A stretch of 64,000 nt of DNA. Origin: Hellea sp. GTDB taxonomy: Bacteria; Pseudomonadota; Alphaproteobacteria; Caulobacterales; Maricaulaceae. Positions 27,229-39,015 of the stretch are shown in pieces. The stretch covers positions 1 through 64,000 of the forward strand of contig JAQXEH010000046.1 of assembly GCA_029250925.1 (NCBI GenBank). The letters are read 5' to 3'. The first letter of the stretch is position 1, and every line of letters begins with the position of its first letter. The notes below the pieces were generated by a model. It did no database searches. It had not been told where the DNA came from and worked only from the letters and a program-made list of their open reading frames with translations. Both the position numbers and the translations under genes were made by a program.

Positions 27229-27708
27229 GTGCCAGATATTCAGATAATTAGAGCTAAAACACCTGAAGATATAAATACGGTGAGATCAATATTTCTTGAG
27301 TATATAACTTTTATAGAAGGCTATCTTGACCATTCCCTCAATTTCCAAAATACGGCTGAAGAGTTTTCAAACTTCCCTTCGGTTTACAAAACACTATTGT
27401 TGGCCAAGTTAGATGATAACCCCGTGGCTGCATGCGCCTTAAAGGAGTTGCCAGATAATACTTGTGAATTAAAACGCTTATATTGCAAGCCTTCTGGTAG
27501 AGGCCATAAAATTGGAAAGGAGTTAGTAATTAGAGCCATCAAGGATGCAAAAGAAATAGGTTATAAAAAAATGTACCTTGATACAGATAAGGGCCTAAAG
27601 CATGCTAATTCAATTTATGAGGGCCTTAACTTTAAGGACACGGATAGCTATTATGCAAACCCAATGGCGGAAACGCGGTATATGTCCCTGATATTATGTG
27701 TATCTTAG
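27229..27708 (+). CDS. GNAT-family acetyltransferase
   Basis: The 159-residue protein starts with GTG and shows the GNAT pattern: an early helix region (TPEDINTVRSIFLEY), a central strand ELKRLYCKPSGRGHKIGKELV carrying the acetyl-CoA pyrophosphate loop R-G-x-K-I-G-K, and MYLDTDKGLKHANSIYEGLNF. It would transfer an acetyl group to an amine; the substrate is unknown. It is divergent from the MerR-led operon and overlaps the convergent pyrF stop by 4 bases. Confidence 0.8.
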   Translation: MPDIQIIRAKTPEDINTVRSIFLEYITFIEGYLDHSLNFQNTAEEFSNFPSVYKTLLLAKLDDNPVAACALKELPDNTCELKRLYCKPSGRGHKIGKELVIRAIKDAKEIGYKKMYLDTDKGLKHANSIYEGLNFKDTDSYYANPMAETRYMSLILCVS

Positions 27709-28409
27709 TGATTAATTCCCATATCACGAATAACTTCCATCGCTGCTTTTTGCGGGTCTACAGCCTTAGTAATTGACCGGCCAACAACTAAATGTGAAGC
27801 ACCCGAGGCTAAAGAGGCGCCGGGGGTTGAGACTCTTTTCTGGTCATCTTTGTTATCGCTCAACATTCTTATACCAGGTGTGACAATCAAAAAGTCTTCT
27901 GGAACTAATTTTCTTATTGCAGAGGCTTCAAGAGGGCTAGCAACCACGCCGTCAACCCCGCACTCTAAAGCTTGACCAACTCGCCGTAAAACAAGTTCTT
28001 CTGCATTTTGGTGGTATCCAATCTTTTCTAAAGACTGCTTGTCTAACGAAGTTAGTACAGTAACCGCAAGAATCTTAAGATCGCTGTTCTCTCTGCCTAA
28101 TACAGCTGACTTCATAACCTCGGGTCTGGCATGAACTGTAAGTAAATTAGCATCCAGTGAGCATATCGATCTAACTGCCTTTTCAACAGTTGCTCCTATA
28201 TCGTGAAACTTATAATCATAAAATATGTTTTTTCCCATGGCCTTTAGCTCTTGGCCAAGCTCTACGCCCCCAATTGAGAGAAGCTGAAGGCCAATTTTAT
28301 AACTTACTATATGCTCACCAAGCATTTTAACTAAACCTCTGGCCTCATCAACATCAGGCAGGTCTAAAGCTACGTATAATCTTTCGTCTGACATTTTTTT
28401 TTCTAACAT
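27705..28409 (-). CDS. pyrF: Orotidine 5'-phosphate decarboxylase
   Basis: The 234-residue enzyme converts OMP to UMP, the last step of pyrimidine nucleotide synthesis. Key blocks are YVALDLPDVDEARGLV, the catalytic IFYDYKFHDIGATV with the Asp-Lys pair, GVDGVVASPLEA and the phosphate-binding VTPGIR and VVGRSITKA. The first ATG lies 2 bases after the preceding SDR stop, favouring translational coupling; an ATG at 28394 is an alternative start. It converges with the GNAT gene with a 4-base overlap. Confidence 0.95.
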   Translation of the reverse strand: MLEKKMSDERLYVALDLPDVDEARGLVKMLGEHIVSYKIGLQLLSIGGVELGQELKAMGKNIFYDYKFHDIGATVEKAVRSICSLDANLLTVHARPEVMKSAVLGRENSDLKILAVTVLTSLDKQSLEKIGYHQNAEELVLRRVGQALECGVDGVVASPLEASAIRKLVPEDFLIVTPGIRMLSDNKDDQKRVSTPGASLASGASHLVVGRSITKAVDPQKAAMEVIRDMGINH

Positions 28410-28411
28410 AA

Positions 28412-29239
28412 TTAATTAATCTTACGATATCTCTGTGAATTTTTTGACATAAGTTTTTGTGCTAGCTTGTTAGGTAAAATCCTGCCCAATACAGAAATAA
28501 ATTTATTTACTTTTCCGCTTACGTATACAGCATGGTTATTTTCACAGGCCTTTACACCCAAACGTGCGCAAGTGTCAGCATCCATGAGCATAAATGAAGG
28601 CAGTTTATTTATTCCCTCTCTTGTGCCATTAACGTCATGAAACTCAGTCAACGTAAAACCAGGGCACAAAGCAGACACATTAACCCCACTCCCGTAAAAC
28701 TCCGCATTTAAACTTTCAGAAAATTTAATCAAAAAACTTTTAACTCCTGCATACAGTGTGTGTCCCTTAGAGCCCGGCATGTGTCCCGCCAATGAAGCAA
28801 CGTTTATAATTCGCCCAAATTTATTATCTACCATTTCGGGAGCCAACGCCCTTACAAGTTCACAAGGCGCCGTCATCATCAACTGAATGAACTTTGCATG
28901 ATCTTTCCAGCCGCTATCAAGAAAAACACCTGGATGGCCGTAACCTGCATTATTTACGAGGCCTGAAACTTTAAGACCTTTTGCCTTTATATTTTTAAAT
29001 AATTTTTGTGTGGCGCTCTTTTCAAAAAAATCTACTTCAAATATGTGACTTATGGTACCGTATTTTCTTTCTAATTCTTCCGCTAATTCTATCATTGGTT
29101 TAGTCCGCCGGGCCGTTAATATAAGATCCCACCCCATCTCAGCATACTGAATAGCAATAGCCCTTCCAATGCCTGCTGAGGCACCCGTTATTAAACAAAT
29201 ATATTTTTCCCGCTGTGAATTATTTTGAGTCATGTTCAC
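28412..29239 (-). CDS. Short-chain dehydrogenase/reductase
   Basis: The 275-residue SDR has the cofactor loop TGASAGIGRA near residue 18, NNAG at residues about 95-98, INVASLAGHMPGS with the catalytic Ser, and the Y-x-x-x-K in YAGVKSFLIKFSE. A basic C-terminus follows (ILPNKLAQKLMSKNSQRYRK). The early motif and layout suggest a membrane-associated or fatty-alcohol type SDR, but the substrate cannot be read. It lies directly upstream of pyrF with 2 bases between stop and start. Confidence 0.85.
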   Translation of the reverse strand: MNMTQNNSQREKYICLITGASAGIGRAIAIQYAEMGWDLILTARRTKPMIELAEELERKYGTISHIFEVDFFEKSATQKLFKNIKAKGLKVSGLVNNAGYGHPGVFLDSGWKDHAKFIQLMMTAPCELVRALAPEMVDNKFGRIINVASLAGHMPGSKGHTLYAGVKSFLIKFSESLNAEFYGSGVNVSALCPGFTLTEFHDVNGTREGINKLPSFMLMDADTCARLGVKACENNHAVYVSGKVNKFISVLGRILPNKLAQKLMSKNSQRYRKIN

Positions 29240-29323
29240 TATCTTTTTTTAACTGCGCATTAATATTGTGATTTTTTACAATATTATGGTAACTTGAATT
29301 TTCATTAATGTCTAAGGTCAATT

Positions 29324-29617
29324 ATGCGTTGTATTACTTTTATTCTGAGCGTTTACTTAACTGCTTGCGTCACTGCTCCAAACCCTGAAAAATACCTTGA
29401 GTTAACATGTGAAAATTTATCTGATCTTAGCAGTGCTTACTCAGATAACATATCTCAGTATAAACTATTTAATGATGATGATATTAACGAGTGGGGGAGA
29501 ACTAATAAAAGGCAAGAGGACGAAAGGACTATAGGAAACGGGCTGACACCAATTGATCTGGAAGTAAGAGAAGAATTAAGATCCATACGTGCCGCAGCAG
29601 TAATGAATGGTTGTTAA
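29324..29617 (+). CDS. Small putative lipoprotein, unknown function
   Basis: The 97-residue protein begins with a short signal sequence ending in the lipobox LTAC near residue 15, so it is probably a lipid-anchored protein of the outer or inner membrane. The rest is polar with an acidic, Arg/Lys-rich C-terminal helix and two further Cys. No domain was recognised. It overlaps the start of the next gene by about 11 bases, which suggests co-transcription with the sterol-desaturase-family enzyme. Confidence 0.65.
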   Translation: MRCITFILSVYLTACVTAPNPEKYLELTCENLSDLSSAYSDNISQYKLFNDDDINEWGRTNKRQEDERTIGNGLTPIDLEVREELRSIRAAAVMNGC

Positions 29618-30404
29618 TATGGATATGCCCATAATACGAATTAGTTTGTTTCTTTTTATTTTGGTATTTTTTGCATTACTAGAAAACTTTTATCCGCGGC
29701 GAAGACCGGTTTGTAATACAAAAAAAAGGTGGAGAACAAATTTTTCCATATCAATAATTAGTCAGGTTTTATTACAGCTTATGCTTCCGTTGAGTGCTGT
29801 ATTAACTGCGGTTTTAGCATCAGATAATAATTTTGGCCTTTTCAATAACATAGAGTGGCCAATTCTTATTGAAGGAGTTTTAGTTTTCTTATTACTAGAT
29901 TTTTCAATCTATATTCAACATGTTTTAAGCCATAAGGTACCGATCATATGGCAAATTCACAAAGTGCATCATTCAGATAGAGAACTAGATACAAGTACAG
30001 CCGTGCGCTTCCATCCCTTAGAAATTTATATATCAATGCTTTATAAAATTAGTGTAATACTAATTTTAGGCCCAAGTGCCGTGTTGGTTATAATTTTTGA
30101 AATTGTTTTAAGCAGTTCGGCAATTTTTAACCACGCTAATTTAAAGCTGCCAACAAAAATTGATGGGCTGTTAAGAAAGGTAATTGTAACTCCTGACATG
30201 CACAGGCTTCATCACTCAGTAAGAGAATGCGAGAGTAATAAAAATTATGGGTTTAATTTTTCATTTTGGGACAGGAGTTTTGGTACCTATTTGAAGCTTT
30301 CGGATGAATATCACAAAAAAATGACCCTTGGACTTGAAAGCCACCAGTCAACTAATACTAACCGTTTAATATGGAGTCTTTTGCTACCGTTTGTAAAAAA
30401 ATAA
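29607..30404 (+). CDS. Sterol desaturase/fatty acid hydroxylase superfamily protein
   Basis: The 265-residue membrane protein has the eight-His pattern of this di-iron superfamily: H105 and H109 in HVLSH, HKVHH (118-122), H136, H176 and HRLHH (199-203). Several hydrophobic helices lie between. It would hydroxylate or desaturate a lipid, sterol-like compound or carotenoid using oxygen. The first ATG overlaps the lipoprotein gene; an ATG at 29619 (fourth codon later) is an alternative. Substrate unknown. Carotenoid modification is possible since the cell makes retinal, but nothing here shows it. Confidence 0.87.
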   Translation: MVVNMDMPIIRISLFLFILVFFALLENFYPRRRPVCNTKKRWRTNFSISIISQVLLQLMLPLSAVLTAVLASDNNFGLFNNIEWPILIEGVLVFLLLDFSIYIQHVLSHKVPIIWQIHKVHHSDRELDTSTAVRFHPLEIYISMLYKISVILILGPSAVLVIIFEIVLSSSAIFNHANLKLPTKIDGLLRKVIVTPDMHRLHHSVRECESNKNYGFNFSFWDRSFGTYLKLSDEYHKKMTLGLESHQSTNTNRLIWSLLLPFVKK

Positions 30405-30464
30405 AACTCTTATAGCTTTAATAATAGATATTAGGCTATAGCCCCGCTGAAAATGGAGTTGCAG

Positions 30465-31688
30465 ATGAATAAAATTAAGAAAGTTGTTTTAGCCTATTCC
30501 GGAGGGCTAGACACTTCGATTATTCTAAAATGGCTACAAGAAGAGAAAGGTTATGAAGTAGTAACTTTTACAGCCGATTTAGGGCAAGGGGAAGAACTTG
30601 AGCCTGCCAGAAGAAAAGCTCAGGCACAGGGCGTTAAAGAAATTTTCATTGACGATTTAAGAGAAGAATTTGTTAAAGATTACGTATACCCTATGTTTAG
30701 AGCGAACGCACTCTATGAAGGCCTATATTTATTAGGTACTTCAATAGCACGGCCGTTGATATCAAAGCGACAAATTGAGATAGCCCACCAAGTTGGAGCT
30801 GATGCTGTTTGTCATGGCGCCACAGGCAAGGGAAATGATCAAGTTCGGTTTGAATTAAGTTATTATGCGCTAGATCCAGAAATAAAGGTCATTGCACCAT
30901 GGCGAGAATGGGATCTCAACTCCAGGACAAAGCTAATAAAGTATGCTGAAACTCATGGAATAGAAATTGCAACTGATAAGAGGGGCGAAGCACCCTTTTC
31001 TGTAGATGCCAACCTACTTCACACATCATCTGAAGGGAAAGCTTTAGAAGACCCATCCGTTGAAGCACCTGAGTTTGTTTATCAGCGAACTGTTTCGCCA
31101 GAAAATGCCCCGGACAAACCAACCTACATCGAAATTGGTTTTGAACGTGGTGATGCAGTATCTTTAAACGACAAGACTTTTTCTCCTGCAGAAATGCTGA
31201 CACAATTAAATGAGCTCGGCGGTAAAAATGGAATAGGGCGTCTTGACCTACTTGAGAATAGATTTGTGGGTATGAAATCAAGGGGTATCTATGAAACCCC
31301 TGGTGGTGCAATATTGCTAATGGCTCACCGTGGGATAGAGCAAATTACGTTAGACAAGGGCGCAATGCACTTAAAAGATGAGCTTATGCCAAAATATGCA
31401 GAATTGATATATAATGGTTATTGGTTTTCGCCCGAGCGTGAAATGCTCCAAGCTGCTATCGATAAATCTCAGGAAATGGTAGCCGGGACTGTTCGACTAA
31501 AGCTATACAAAGGAAATGCTACAATCGTAGGGCGAAGTTCCCCTTATTCTCTATATTCACAAGAACATGTAACTTTTGAAGAAGACGAAGTTTATAATCA
31601 AGCTGATGCTGGAGGCTTCATAAAGATTAACGCCCTTCGCTTGAGACTTCTAAAAGATAGAGATAGAAAAGCAGGGAAAAACAGCTGA
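30465..31688 (+). CDS. argG: Argininosuccinate synthase
   Basis: The enzyme ligates citrulline and aspartate with ATP to argininosuccinate. The P-loop [10 protein letters not shown] is near residue 10 of the chosen start. Further signatures are [14 protein letters not shown] and [13 protein letters not shown]. The start at 30465 is preferred over an ATG at 30453 because a GGAG site sits at the right distance and the protein then begins just before the P-loop, as in the family. Length 407 residues is normal. It is followed by the glutamate dehydrogenase gene on the same strand; argH is not in the window. Confidence 0.96.
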   Translation: MNKIKKVVLAYSGGLDTSIILKWLQEEKGYEVVTFTADLGQGEELEPARRKAQAQGVKEIFIDDLREEFVKDYVYPMFRANALYEGLYLLGTSIARPLISKRQIEIAHQVGADAVCHGATGKGNDQVRFELSYYALDPEIKVIAPWREWDLNSRTKLIKYAETHGIEIATDKRGEAPFSVDANLLHTSSEGKALEDPSVEAPEFVYQRTVSPENAPDKPTYIEIGFERGDAVSLNDKTFSPAEMLTQLNELGGKNGIGRLDLLENRFVGMKSRGIYETPGGAILLMAHRGIEQITLDKGAMHLKDELMPKYAELIYNGYWFSPEREMLQAAIDKSQEMVAGTVRLKLYKGNATIVGRSSPYSLYSQEHVTFEEDEVYNQADAGGFIKINALRLRLLKDRDRKAGKNS

Positions 31689-31803
31689 GGTGAATTAAAA
31701 TAAAATTCTATGATTTGATATAAAAAGAAAGATTTTTCCCTTGGTTACTTTGTATTAATAAAAACTACATTAATAGGGTTATATCTTCTTCAATGGGGTT
31801 GAA

Positions 31804-33225
31804 ATGAGAACAGCTTTAAAAAGAGACTGGAATTTTCGTCAAAGTGTTGACTTAATGTATGGCCGTGCAGCAAGTTTTACAGATATATCGCCAAAATTAA
31901 TTGAAAAAATTAAGGTTTGCAATGCCACTTATACCGTTAGATTTGGGGTAAAGCTAAGGGGTGAAGTTCACACATTTACTGGTTATCGTGCTGTTCATTC
32001 AGAGCATATTGAGCCCGTCAAAGGCGGTATACGTTATTCTTTAGACGTGAACCAAGATGAAGTAGAAGCTTTGGCGGCCTTAATGACATTTAAAACAGCG
32101 CTTGTGGAGGTACCGTTTGGTGGCTCAAAAGGGGGTCTTTGTATACGTCCAAAAGACTGGAATGAAGAAGAACTAGAGAGGATAACTCGTAGGTTTACCT
32201 ATGAACTGGCAAAAAGAGACCTCATTCACCCCTCACTTAATGTTCCAGCACCTGATATGGGAACCGGGGAACGTGAAATGGCATGGATGATGGACGAGTT
32301 TCGACGCCTTAATAATACCAATATTGATAACATTGCTTGTGTAACGGGAAAGCCTGTCCATCTTGGAGGAATAGAGGGCCGTGTTGAAGCTACAGGTCGG
32401 GGAGTGCAATATGCCCTGCGTGAATTTTTCCGGCATCCAGATGATATTAAAAAAGCAAAATTGCAGGGCTCTTTGGATGGTAAGAAAATTATAATTCAAG
32501 GCCTAGGTAATGTTGGCTACCACGCTGCTAAATTCTTAAGCCAAGAAGATGGTGCAAAAATTATAAAAGTGATAGAACGCGGTGGTTCAATTAGTAATAG
32601 CAGCGGAATAAATATCGAAAAATTGAAACAGCATTTACATAGCGGACTACCATTAAAAGACTATAAAGAAGGTATATTTGCAAAACCTAATATAGAAGAA
32701 ATTGAATGTGCTTGTGATATATTAATACCAGCAGCTACTGAAGGAGTGATAAATATAAAAAATGCTCATAAGATCAAAGCAAAAATGATTATAGAGGCCG
32801 CAAACGGACCCGTGACAGCAATGGCAGATAGCATATTAAGGGATAACGGTGTTTTTATTATACCCGACCTCTACGCAAATGCTGGCGGCGTAACGGTTTC
32901 TTATTTCGAATGGGTAAAAAATATTGGCCACATTCGGTTCGGTCGACTTCAGCGAAGAAACGAAGAAAGTAAAAATCGTTCCCTAATTGATGCTCTGGCA
33001 AACCAAAATGGTCTTAAATTTAATGAGCGCTTCAAATCTGAATATATTGAAGGAGCAGATGAGATTGACCTAGTAAGGGCTGGCCTAGACGACACTATGC
33101 GCACTGCATATGTAAACATTAAAACCATATTAGAGAACAAGCCTGAATTAGGCGACCTCAGAACGTCAGCCTTTTATAGTGTTATCAACAATATTGCTCT
33201 TCATTATAAATCAATTGGGCTATAG
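31804..33225 (+). CDS. Glu/Leu/Phe/Val dehydrogenase family, glutamate dehydrogenase
   Basis: The 473-residue enzyme has the glutamate dehydrogenase blocks HIEPVKGGIRYSLDV, FGGSKGGLC with the substrate-binding Lys, PAPDMGTGEREMAWMMDEF and the NAD(P) site IIQGLGNVGYH. It would interconvert glutamate and 2-oxoglutarate plus ammonia. Cofactor preference cannot be read. The early YRAVHSEHIEP region is typical of the hexameric Gdh class with a substrate-side extension. A GGGG site lies before the ATG. Confidence 0.9.
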   Translation: MRTALKRDWNFRQSVDLMYGRAASFTDISPKLIEKIKVCNATYTVRFGVKLRGEVHTFTGYRAVHSEHIEPVKGGIRYSLDVNQDEVEALAALMTFKTALVEVPFGGSKGGLCIRPKDWNEEELERITRRFTYELAKRDLIHPSLNVPAPDMGTGEREMAWMMDEFRRLNNTNIDNIACVTGKPVHLGGIEGRVEATGRGVQYALREFFRHPDDIKKAKLQGSLDGKKIIIQGLGNVGYHAAKFLSQEDGAKIIKVIERGGSISNSSGINIEKLKQHLHSGLPLKDYKEGIFAKPNIEEIECACDILIPAATEGVINIKNAHKIKAKMIIEAANGPVTAMADSILRDNGVFIIPDLYANAGGVTVSYFEWVKNIGHIRFGRLQRRNEESKNRSLIDALANQNGLKFNERFKSEYIEGADEIDLVRAGLDDTMRTAYVNIKTILENKPELGDLRTSAFYSVINNIALHYKSIGL

Positions 33226-33281
33226 CTATTTACTTGGCTATCGATATTACTTTATAGGGGCCCTCTAGATAAGGGGAATTC

Positions 33282-34415
33282 ATGACTTTACCAAATAAGT
33301 ATTACCAAATGACGTCAACTGTAACCAATGATGCGCAGTTGAAAATGGAATTAGTACAAAAAGATTTTCCTACACCAAAACCTCACGAGGTCGTTATTCG
33401 TGTCGAGGCAAGTCCTATTAACCCTTCCGACCAAGGGGTGATGTTTGGGTGGTCAAATATGGCTAATGCCTATCATGAAGGCGTGGGCCCAAAAAGGATA
33501 TTAACTGCACCTATTTCAGATCAGGGCATGGGAATTATGAAAGCAAGAATTGGTCAAAATTTACCCGTCGGTAACGAAGGCGCAGGCACAGTTGTTCTAA
33601 CTGGGGATAATCCAGAAGCAAAAGCACTTATGGGAAAAACAGTAGCAGCACTGAGCGGAAGTATGTATGCAGAATATTGTTGCATACCTGCAATGACGTG
33701 CTTACCTCTTTTAGATGAGAATAATGCTAAAGATGGGGCGTCTTCTTTTGTAAACCCCTTAACGGCCTTATCAATGGTAGAAACCATGAAGCTTGAAGGC
33801 CATAAAGCCCTAGTTCACACAGCTGCAGCTTCTAATTTAGGCCAAATGTTAAATAAAATTTGTTCAGCAGATAAAATAGCTCTTGTAAACATTGTTCGCC
33901 GAGAAGAGCAGGCAGCCATTTTAAGAGATTTAGGTGCAAAATATATATGCAATAGCAGTAGTGAGTCATTTATGTCTGATTTAACAAATGCAATTCATGA
34001 AACTGGCGCGACATTAGCCTTTGACGCTACTGGTGGCGGAAGTCTGGCGAGTCAAATTCTCACAGCAATGGAGGGAGCAGCTGCTCGCACGCCCGGGGCA
34101 TATAGTATCTATGGTTCAATTAAGCATAAACAAGTTTATCTTTACGGAGGCCTAGATGTTACCCCTTCAGTTTTATCACGCGGATATGGCATGGCATGGG
34201 GTGTTGGTGGCTGGTTACTTCCAAACTTCCTTGCAAAAATAGGCATGGAAGCTGGAAATAAATTACGTATCAGAGTTGCAACCGAACTTAAAACGACGTT
34301 CAAGAGTAATTACACGAATGAAATTTCCTTATCAGACGCCCTAGAAAGTAATAATGTTGCTAGGTATTTTGCAAAAAAAACAGGTGAGAAGTTTTTGATT
34401 TGCCCGCAACTATAA
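33282..34415 (+). CDS. MDR-superfamily NAD(P)-dependent oxidoreductase
   Basis: The 377-residue protein has the MDR N-terminal fold (KPHEVVIRVEASPINPSDQG), the GNEGAGTVV turn and a cofactor site with ALVHTAAASNLGQM and AFDATGGG. The zinc-ligand Cys/His set of classical alcohol dehydrogenases is absent, so it is closer to quinone oxidoreductases or enoyl reductases. Substrate unknown. It stands 33 bases from the convergent gyrB stop. Confidence 0.82.
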   Translation: MTLPNKYYQMTSTVTNDAQLKMELVQKDFPTPKPHEVVIRVEASPINPSDQGVMFGWSNMANAYHEGVGPKRILTAPISDQGMGIMKARIGQNLPVGNEGAGTVVLTGDNPEAKALMGKTVAALSGSMYAEYCCIPAMTCLPLLDENNAKDGASSFVNPLTALSMVETMKLEGHKALVHTAAASNLGQMLNKICSADKIALVNIVRREEQAAILRDLGAKYICNSSSESFMSDLTNAIHETGATLAFDATGGGSLASQILTAMEGAAARTPGAYSIYGSIKHKQVYLYGGLDVTPSVLSRGYGMAWGVGGWLLPNFLAKIGMEAGNKLRIRVATELKTTFKSNYTNEISLSDALESNNVARYFAKKTGEKFLICPQL

Positions 34416-34448
34416 TGCTTAAATCTTAGGGCGCCAGGATGCTTTTGT

Positions 34449-36899
<2,451 letters not shown>

Positions 36900-37044
36900 T
36901 CACTCCATCTATAGAATAAAAATATAGTAGAAGAGTACAAGAAATGCACGCCCAAATAAAATTTCATTAGTTACAAATATCTGTAAATATTAACTAGTCA
37001 TTAGTAAAAAAGGCTTTATATCTTTGGCATATGTAGTTTTAAAT

Positions 37045-37072
37045 GAGATAAATATAATAGATAATTTATCTC
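37045..37072. promoter_or_regulatory. Inverted repeat flanking a TATAAT box upstream of the M23 gene
   Basis: GAGATAAAT (37045-37053) and ATTTATCTC (37064-37072) are perfect 9-bp inverted arms. A perfect -10 box TATAAT (37053-37058) lies between them, and the M23 start is 22 bases downstream. No good -35 box is at 17 bases. The layout suits an operator over a promoter, or an RNA hairpin in the leader; which is not known. Confidence 0.4.
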
Positions 37073-37093
37073 TTCTTTAGGGTTTATAGTAAA

Positions 37094-38320
37094 ATGAAGA
37101 AGGTTAAAACCATATCCTTCGCAGGTGCCTTAATTTTATTACTAGTTATAGGTATAAAGTTATTTCTTAACTCTGACAAAATCTTGAAATCTGAAATAGA
37201 CCCTTACCCATATGCTACGCAAAGCAATCAGCCAGAGCTTATAATAGCAAAGCTAGAGCAAGATGACTTTTTAATAAGTCTTCTCGAAAAAAAAGGTCTT
37301 TCGTCCAACGAAGTGTACGGTATTTCGAGGGCAATTAATAAGGTGTATCCAGTCAACTTATTAAGGCCAGGAAATGAATTTTATCTGTATTTGCGTAATA
37401 AAAAGCTAGAGCATTTTGTTTTCAGGCCAAATTTTGAAAAAACTATTTTTATAGATGCGATTGATGGTAGTTATAACACAAGGGAAGTAATATCAGAATA
37501 CAAATCACAAAAAGTTAGTATATCCGGGGAAATTTCCACCTCCCTTTATATAGACGCAACAAAATCAGGCATTCCTGATCGTATTGTAGATCAATTCACA
37601 AAAATTTATGAGTATTCAGTAGATTTCCAAAGAGACATACGGCCTGGCGATAAATTTTCTATGTATTTCAATGCATATAAAAACCGAAAAGGCGACATAG
37701 TAAAAACAGGTGACCTTTTATACACCTCGTTTAGTCCAGGGGACAAAAAATCAGAATTTTGGCTGTTTTCGAACGAAAAGAAAATAGAAAATTTCTATGA
37801 TGAAAAAGGTAAAACTGCTAAACGCAGGCTAAGGGCTACCCCGATAAATGGGGCACGAATATCATCTGGATTTGGCGGAAGAAAACATCCCATTTTAGGT
37901 TACAGGAAAATGCATACTGGTGTTGACTTTGCAGCACCAACGGGCACACCCGTGCTCGCTGCCGGGTCAGGGACAGTTGAATATGCAGCATGGAATGGTG
38001 CGGCTGGAAAGTATATACGCATTCGTCATACAGACGGATATAAAACAGCATACTTTCACTTGAGTAAGATCAATGTTTCTTCTGGAAAATATGTAAAGCA
38101 AGATCAAATAATAGGAAAAGTTGGCAGTACGGGAAGGTCTACAGGGCCACATTTACATTACGAAGTGATTTTGAATGGGAAAAAAATTAACCCCAAAAGG
38201 CTTTCTCAGCTTTCTGGAAAGCCTCTAGGTAAGGCAGAAATGAATAAATTCAACAAACGGCGTGAAGAAATTGAAAAAATGAGGTCTTCTGATTTAAATT
38301 CGTTGTCTAACCCTATTTAA
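37094..38320 (+). CDS. M23-family peptidase with membrane anchor
   Basis: The 408-residue protein has an N-terminal membrane segment (residues about 6-22), a periplasmic region with an OapA/LysM-like segment (GLSSNEVYGISRAINKVYP), and a C-terminal M23 domain. The zinc ligands are visible as H274 and D278 in MHTGVDFAAP and H355 in HLHYE; H353 precedes. It would be a murein endopeptidase or an EnvC/NlpD-like activator. Activity looks intact because the HxxxD and HxH motifs are present. It is divergent from gyrB and convergent with the DUF4167 gene. Confidence 0.9.
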   Translation: MKKVKTISFAGALILLLVIGIKLFLNSDKILKSEIDPYPYATQSNQPELIIAKLEQDDFLISLLEKKGLSSNEVYGISRAINKVYPVNLLRPGNEFYLYLRNKKLEHFVFRPNFEKTIFIDAIDGSYNTREVISEYKSQKVSISGEISTSLYIDATKSGIPDRIVDQFTKIYEYSVDFQRDIRPGDKFSMYFNAYKNRKGDIVKTGDLLYTSFSPGDKKSEFWLFSNEKKIENFYDEKGKTAKRRLRATPINGARISSGFGGRKHPILGYRKMHTGVDFAAPTGTPVLAAGSGTVEYAAWNGAAGKYIRIRHTDGYKTAYFHLSKINVSSGKYVKQDQIIGKVGSTGRSTGPHLHYEVILNGKKINPKRLSQLSGKPLGKAEMNKFNKRREEIEKMRSSDLNSLSNPI

Positions 38321-38359
38321 AATTAATAGGCTGATAGTTAGTAATTTGATTTTAAGTAC

Positions 38360-38881
38360 TCATTCGGCGGCGTCAGACACTGAATCTGGTTTTTTTCTTG
38401 CGGGGGCCTTTCGCCTCCGGCGGGGTGGGGTTTCGTCCAATGAGGCGGGTTCTGGCAATTGGTTGCCTTCAGGTAATTCCCCCAAGTCTTCATCAGGTTT
38501 TATTGCAGTCAAATCATCATCCATCGATTTACGGTGTTTGTTTTGGGGTTTCCCTGCTTTACCATCAGGTGCTTCGTCGTCGATAGCGGTCTCATTTCTT
38601 GGGGCTCTTTGAGCATCACGTTCAGCTTGAGCGGCAAGCCTAGCGGTTTCCATTTCATTCATTAACCTCAAATAATGCTCTGCATGTTGTTTTAAATTTT
38701 CAGCATTTACTCTATTTCCGGAGCTTTGGGCATCACGGGCTAAAGCTGTATATTTTTCATAAACAGTGCTAACATTTCCACGGACCTTAACTCCAGGCCC
38801 ATTACTATCCAATGACCTGTTAGGGTTTGAATTATTACTTCTGTTATTATTATTGCGATTACGGCCACGTTGGCGTTTCAT
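38360..38881 (-). CDS. DUF4167 domain protein
   Basis: The start at 38881 is chosen because an AAGGAAG site lies just before it. The protein begins with a basic, Asn-rich low-complexity stretch (KRQRGRNRNNNN). A conserved middle segment (VRGNVSTVYEKYTALARDAQ, NLKQHAEHYLRLMNE) matches DUF4167, and an acidic/Lys-rich disordered tail follows. DUF4167 is typical of Alphaproteobacteria and lies next to prmC here as elsewhere; a nucleic-acid-binding role is only inferred. Length is 173 residues. Confidence 0.85.
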   Translation of the reverse strand: MKRQRGRNRNNNNRSNNSNPNRSLDSNGPGVKVRGNVSTVYEKYTALARDAQSSGNRVNAENLKQHAEHYLRLMNEMETARLAAQAERDAQRAPRNETAIDDEAPDGKAGKPQNKHRKSMDDDLTAIKPDEDLGELPEGNQLPEPASLDETPPRRRRKAPARKKPDSVSDAAE

Positions 38882-39015
38882 TATTACTTCCTTAAGTTCC
38901 CTAAGCCTGCAGTGTTGCAATGGCTTCTCAATTTTGGGCTAGCGAGGGGGCTATCAAGCCTCAAACTTCTCACGGTCAGTTACTAGCAAAGCTATTTCAA
39001 AAGGGAAAGCTTTTT

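Noticed and set aside
30916-31311. 131-codon open frame on the minus strand inside argG
   Set aside because: Low-complexity shadow of argG without a ribosome-binding site.
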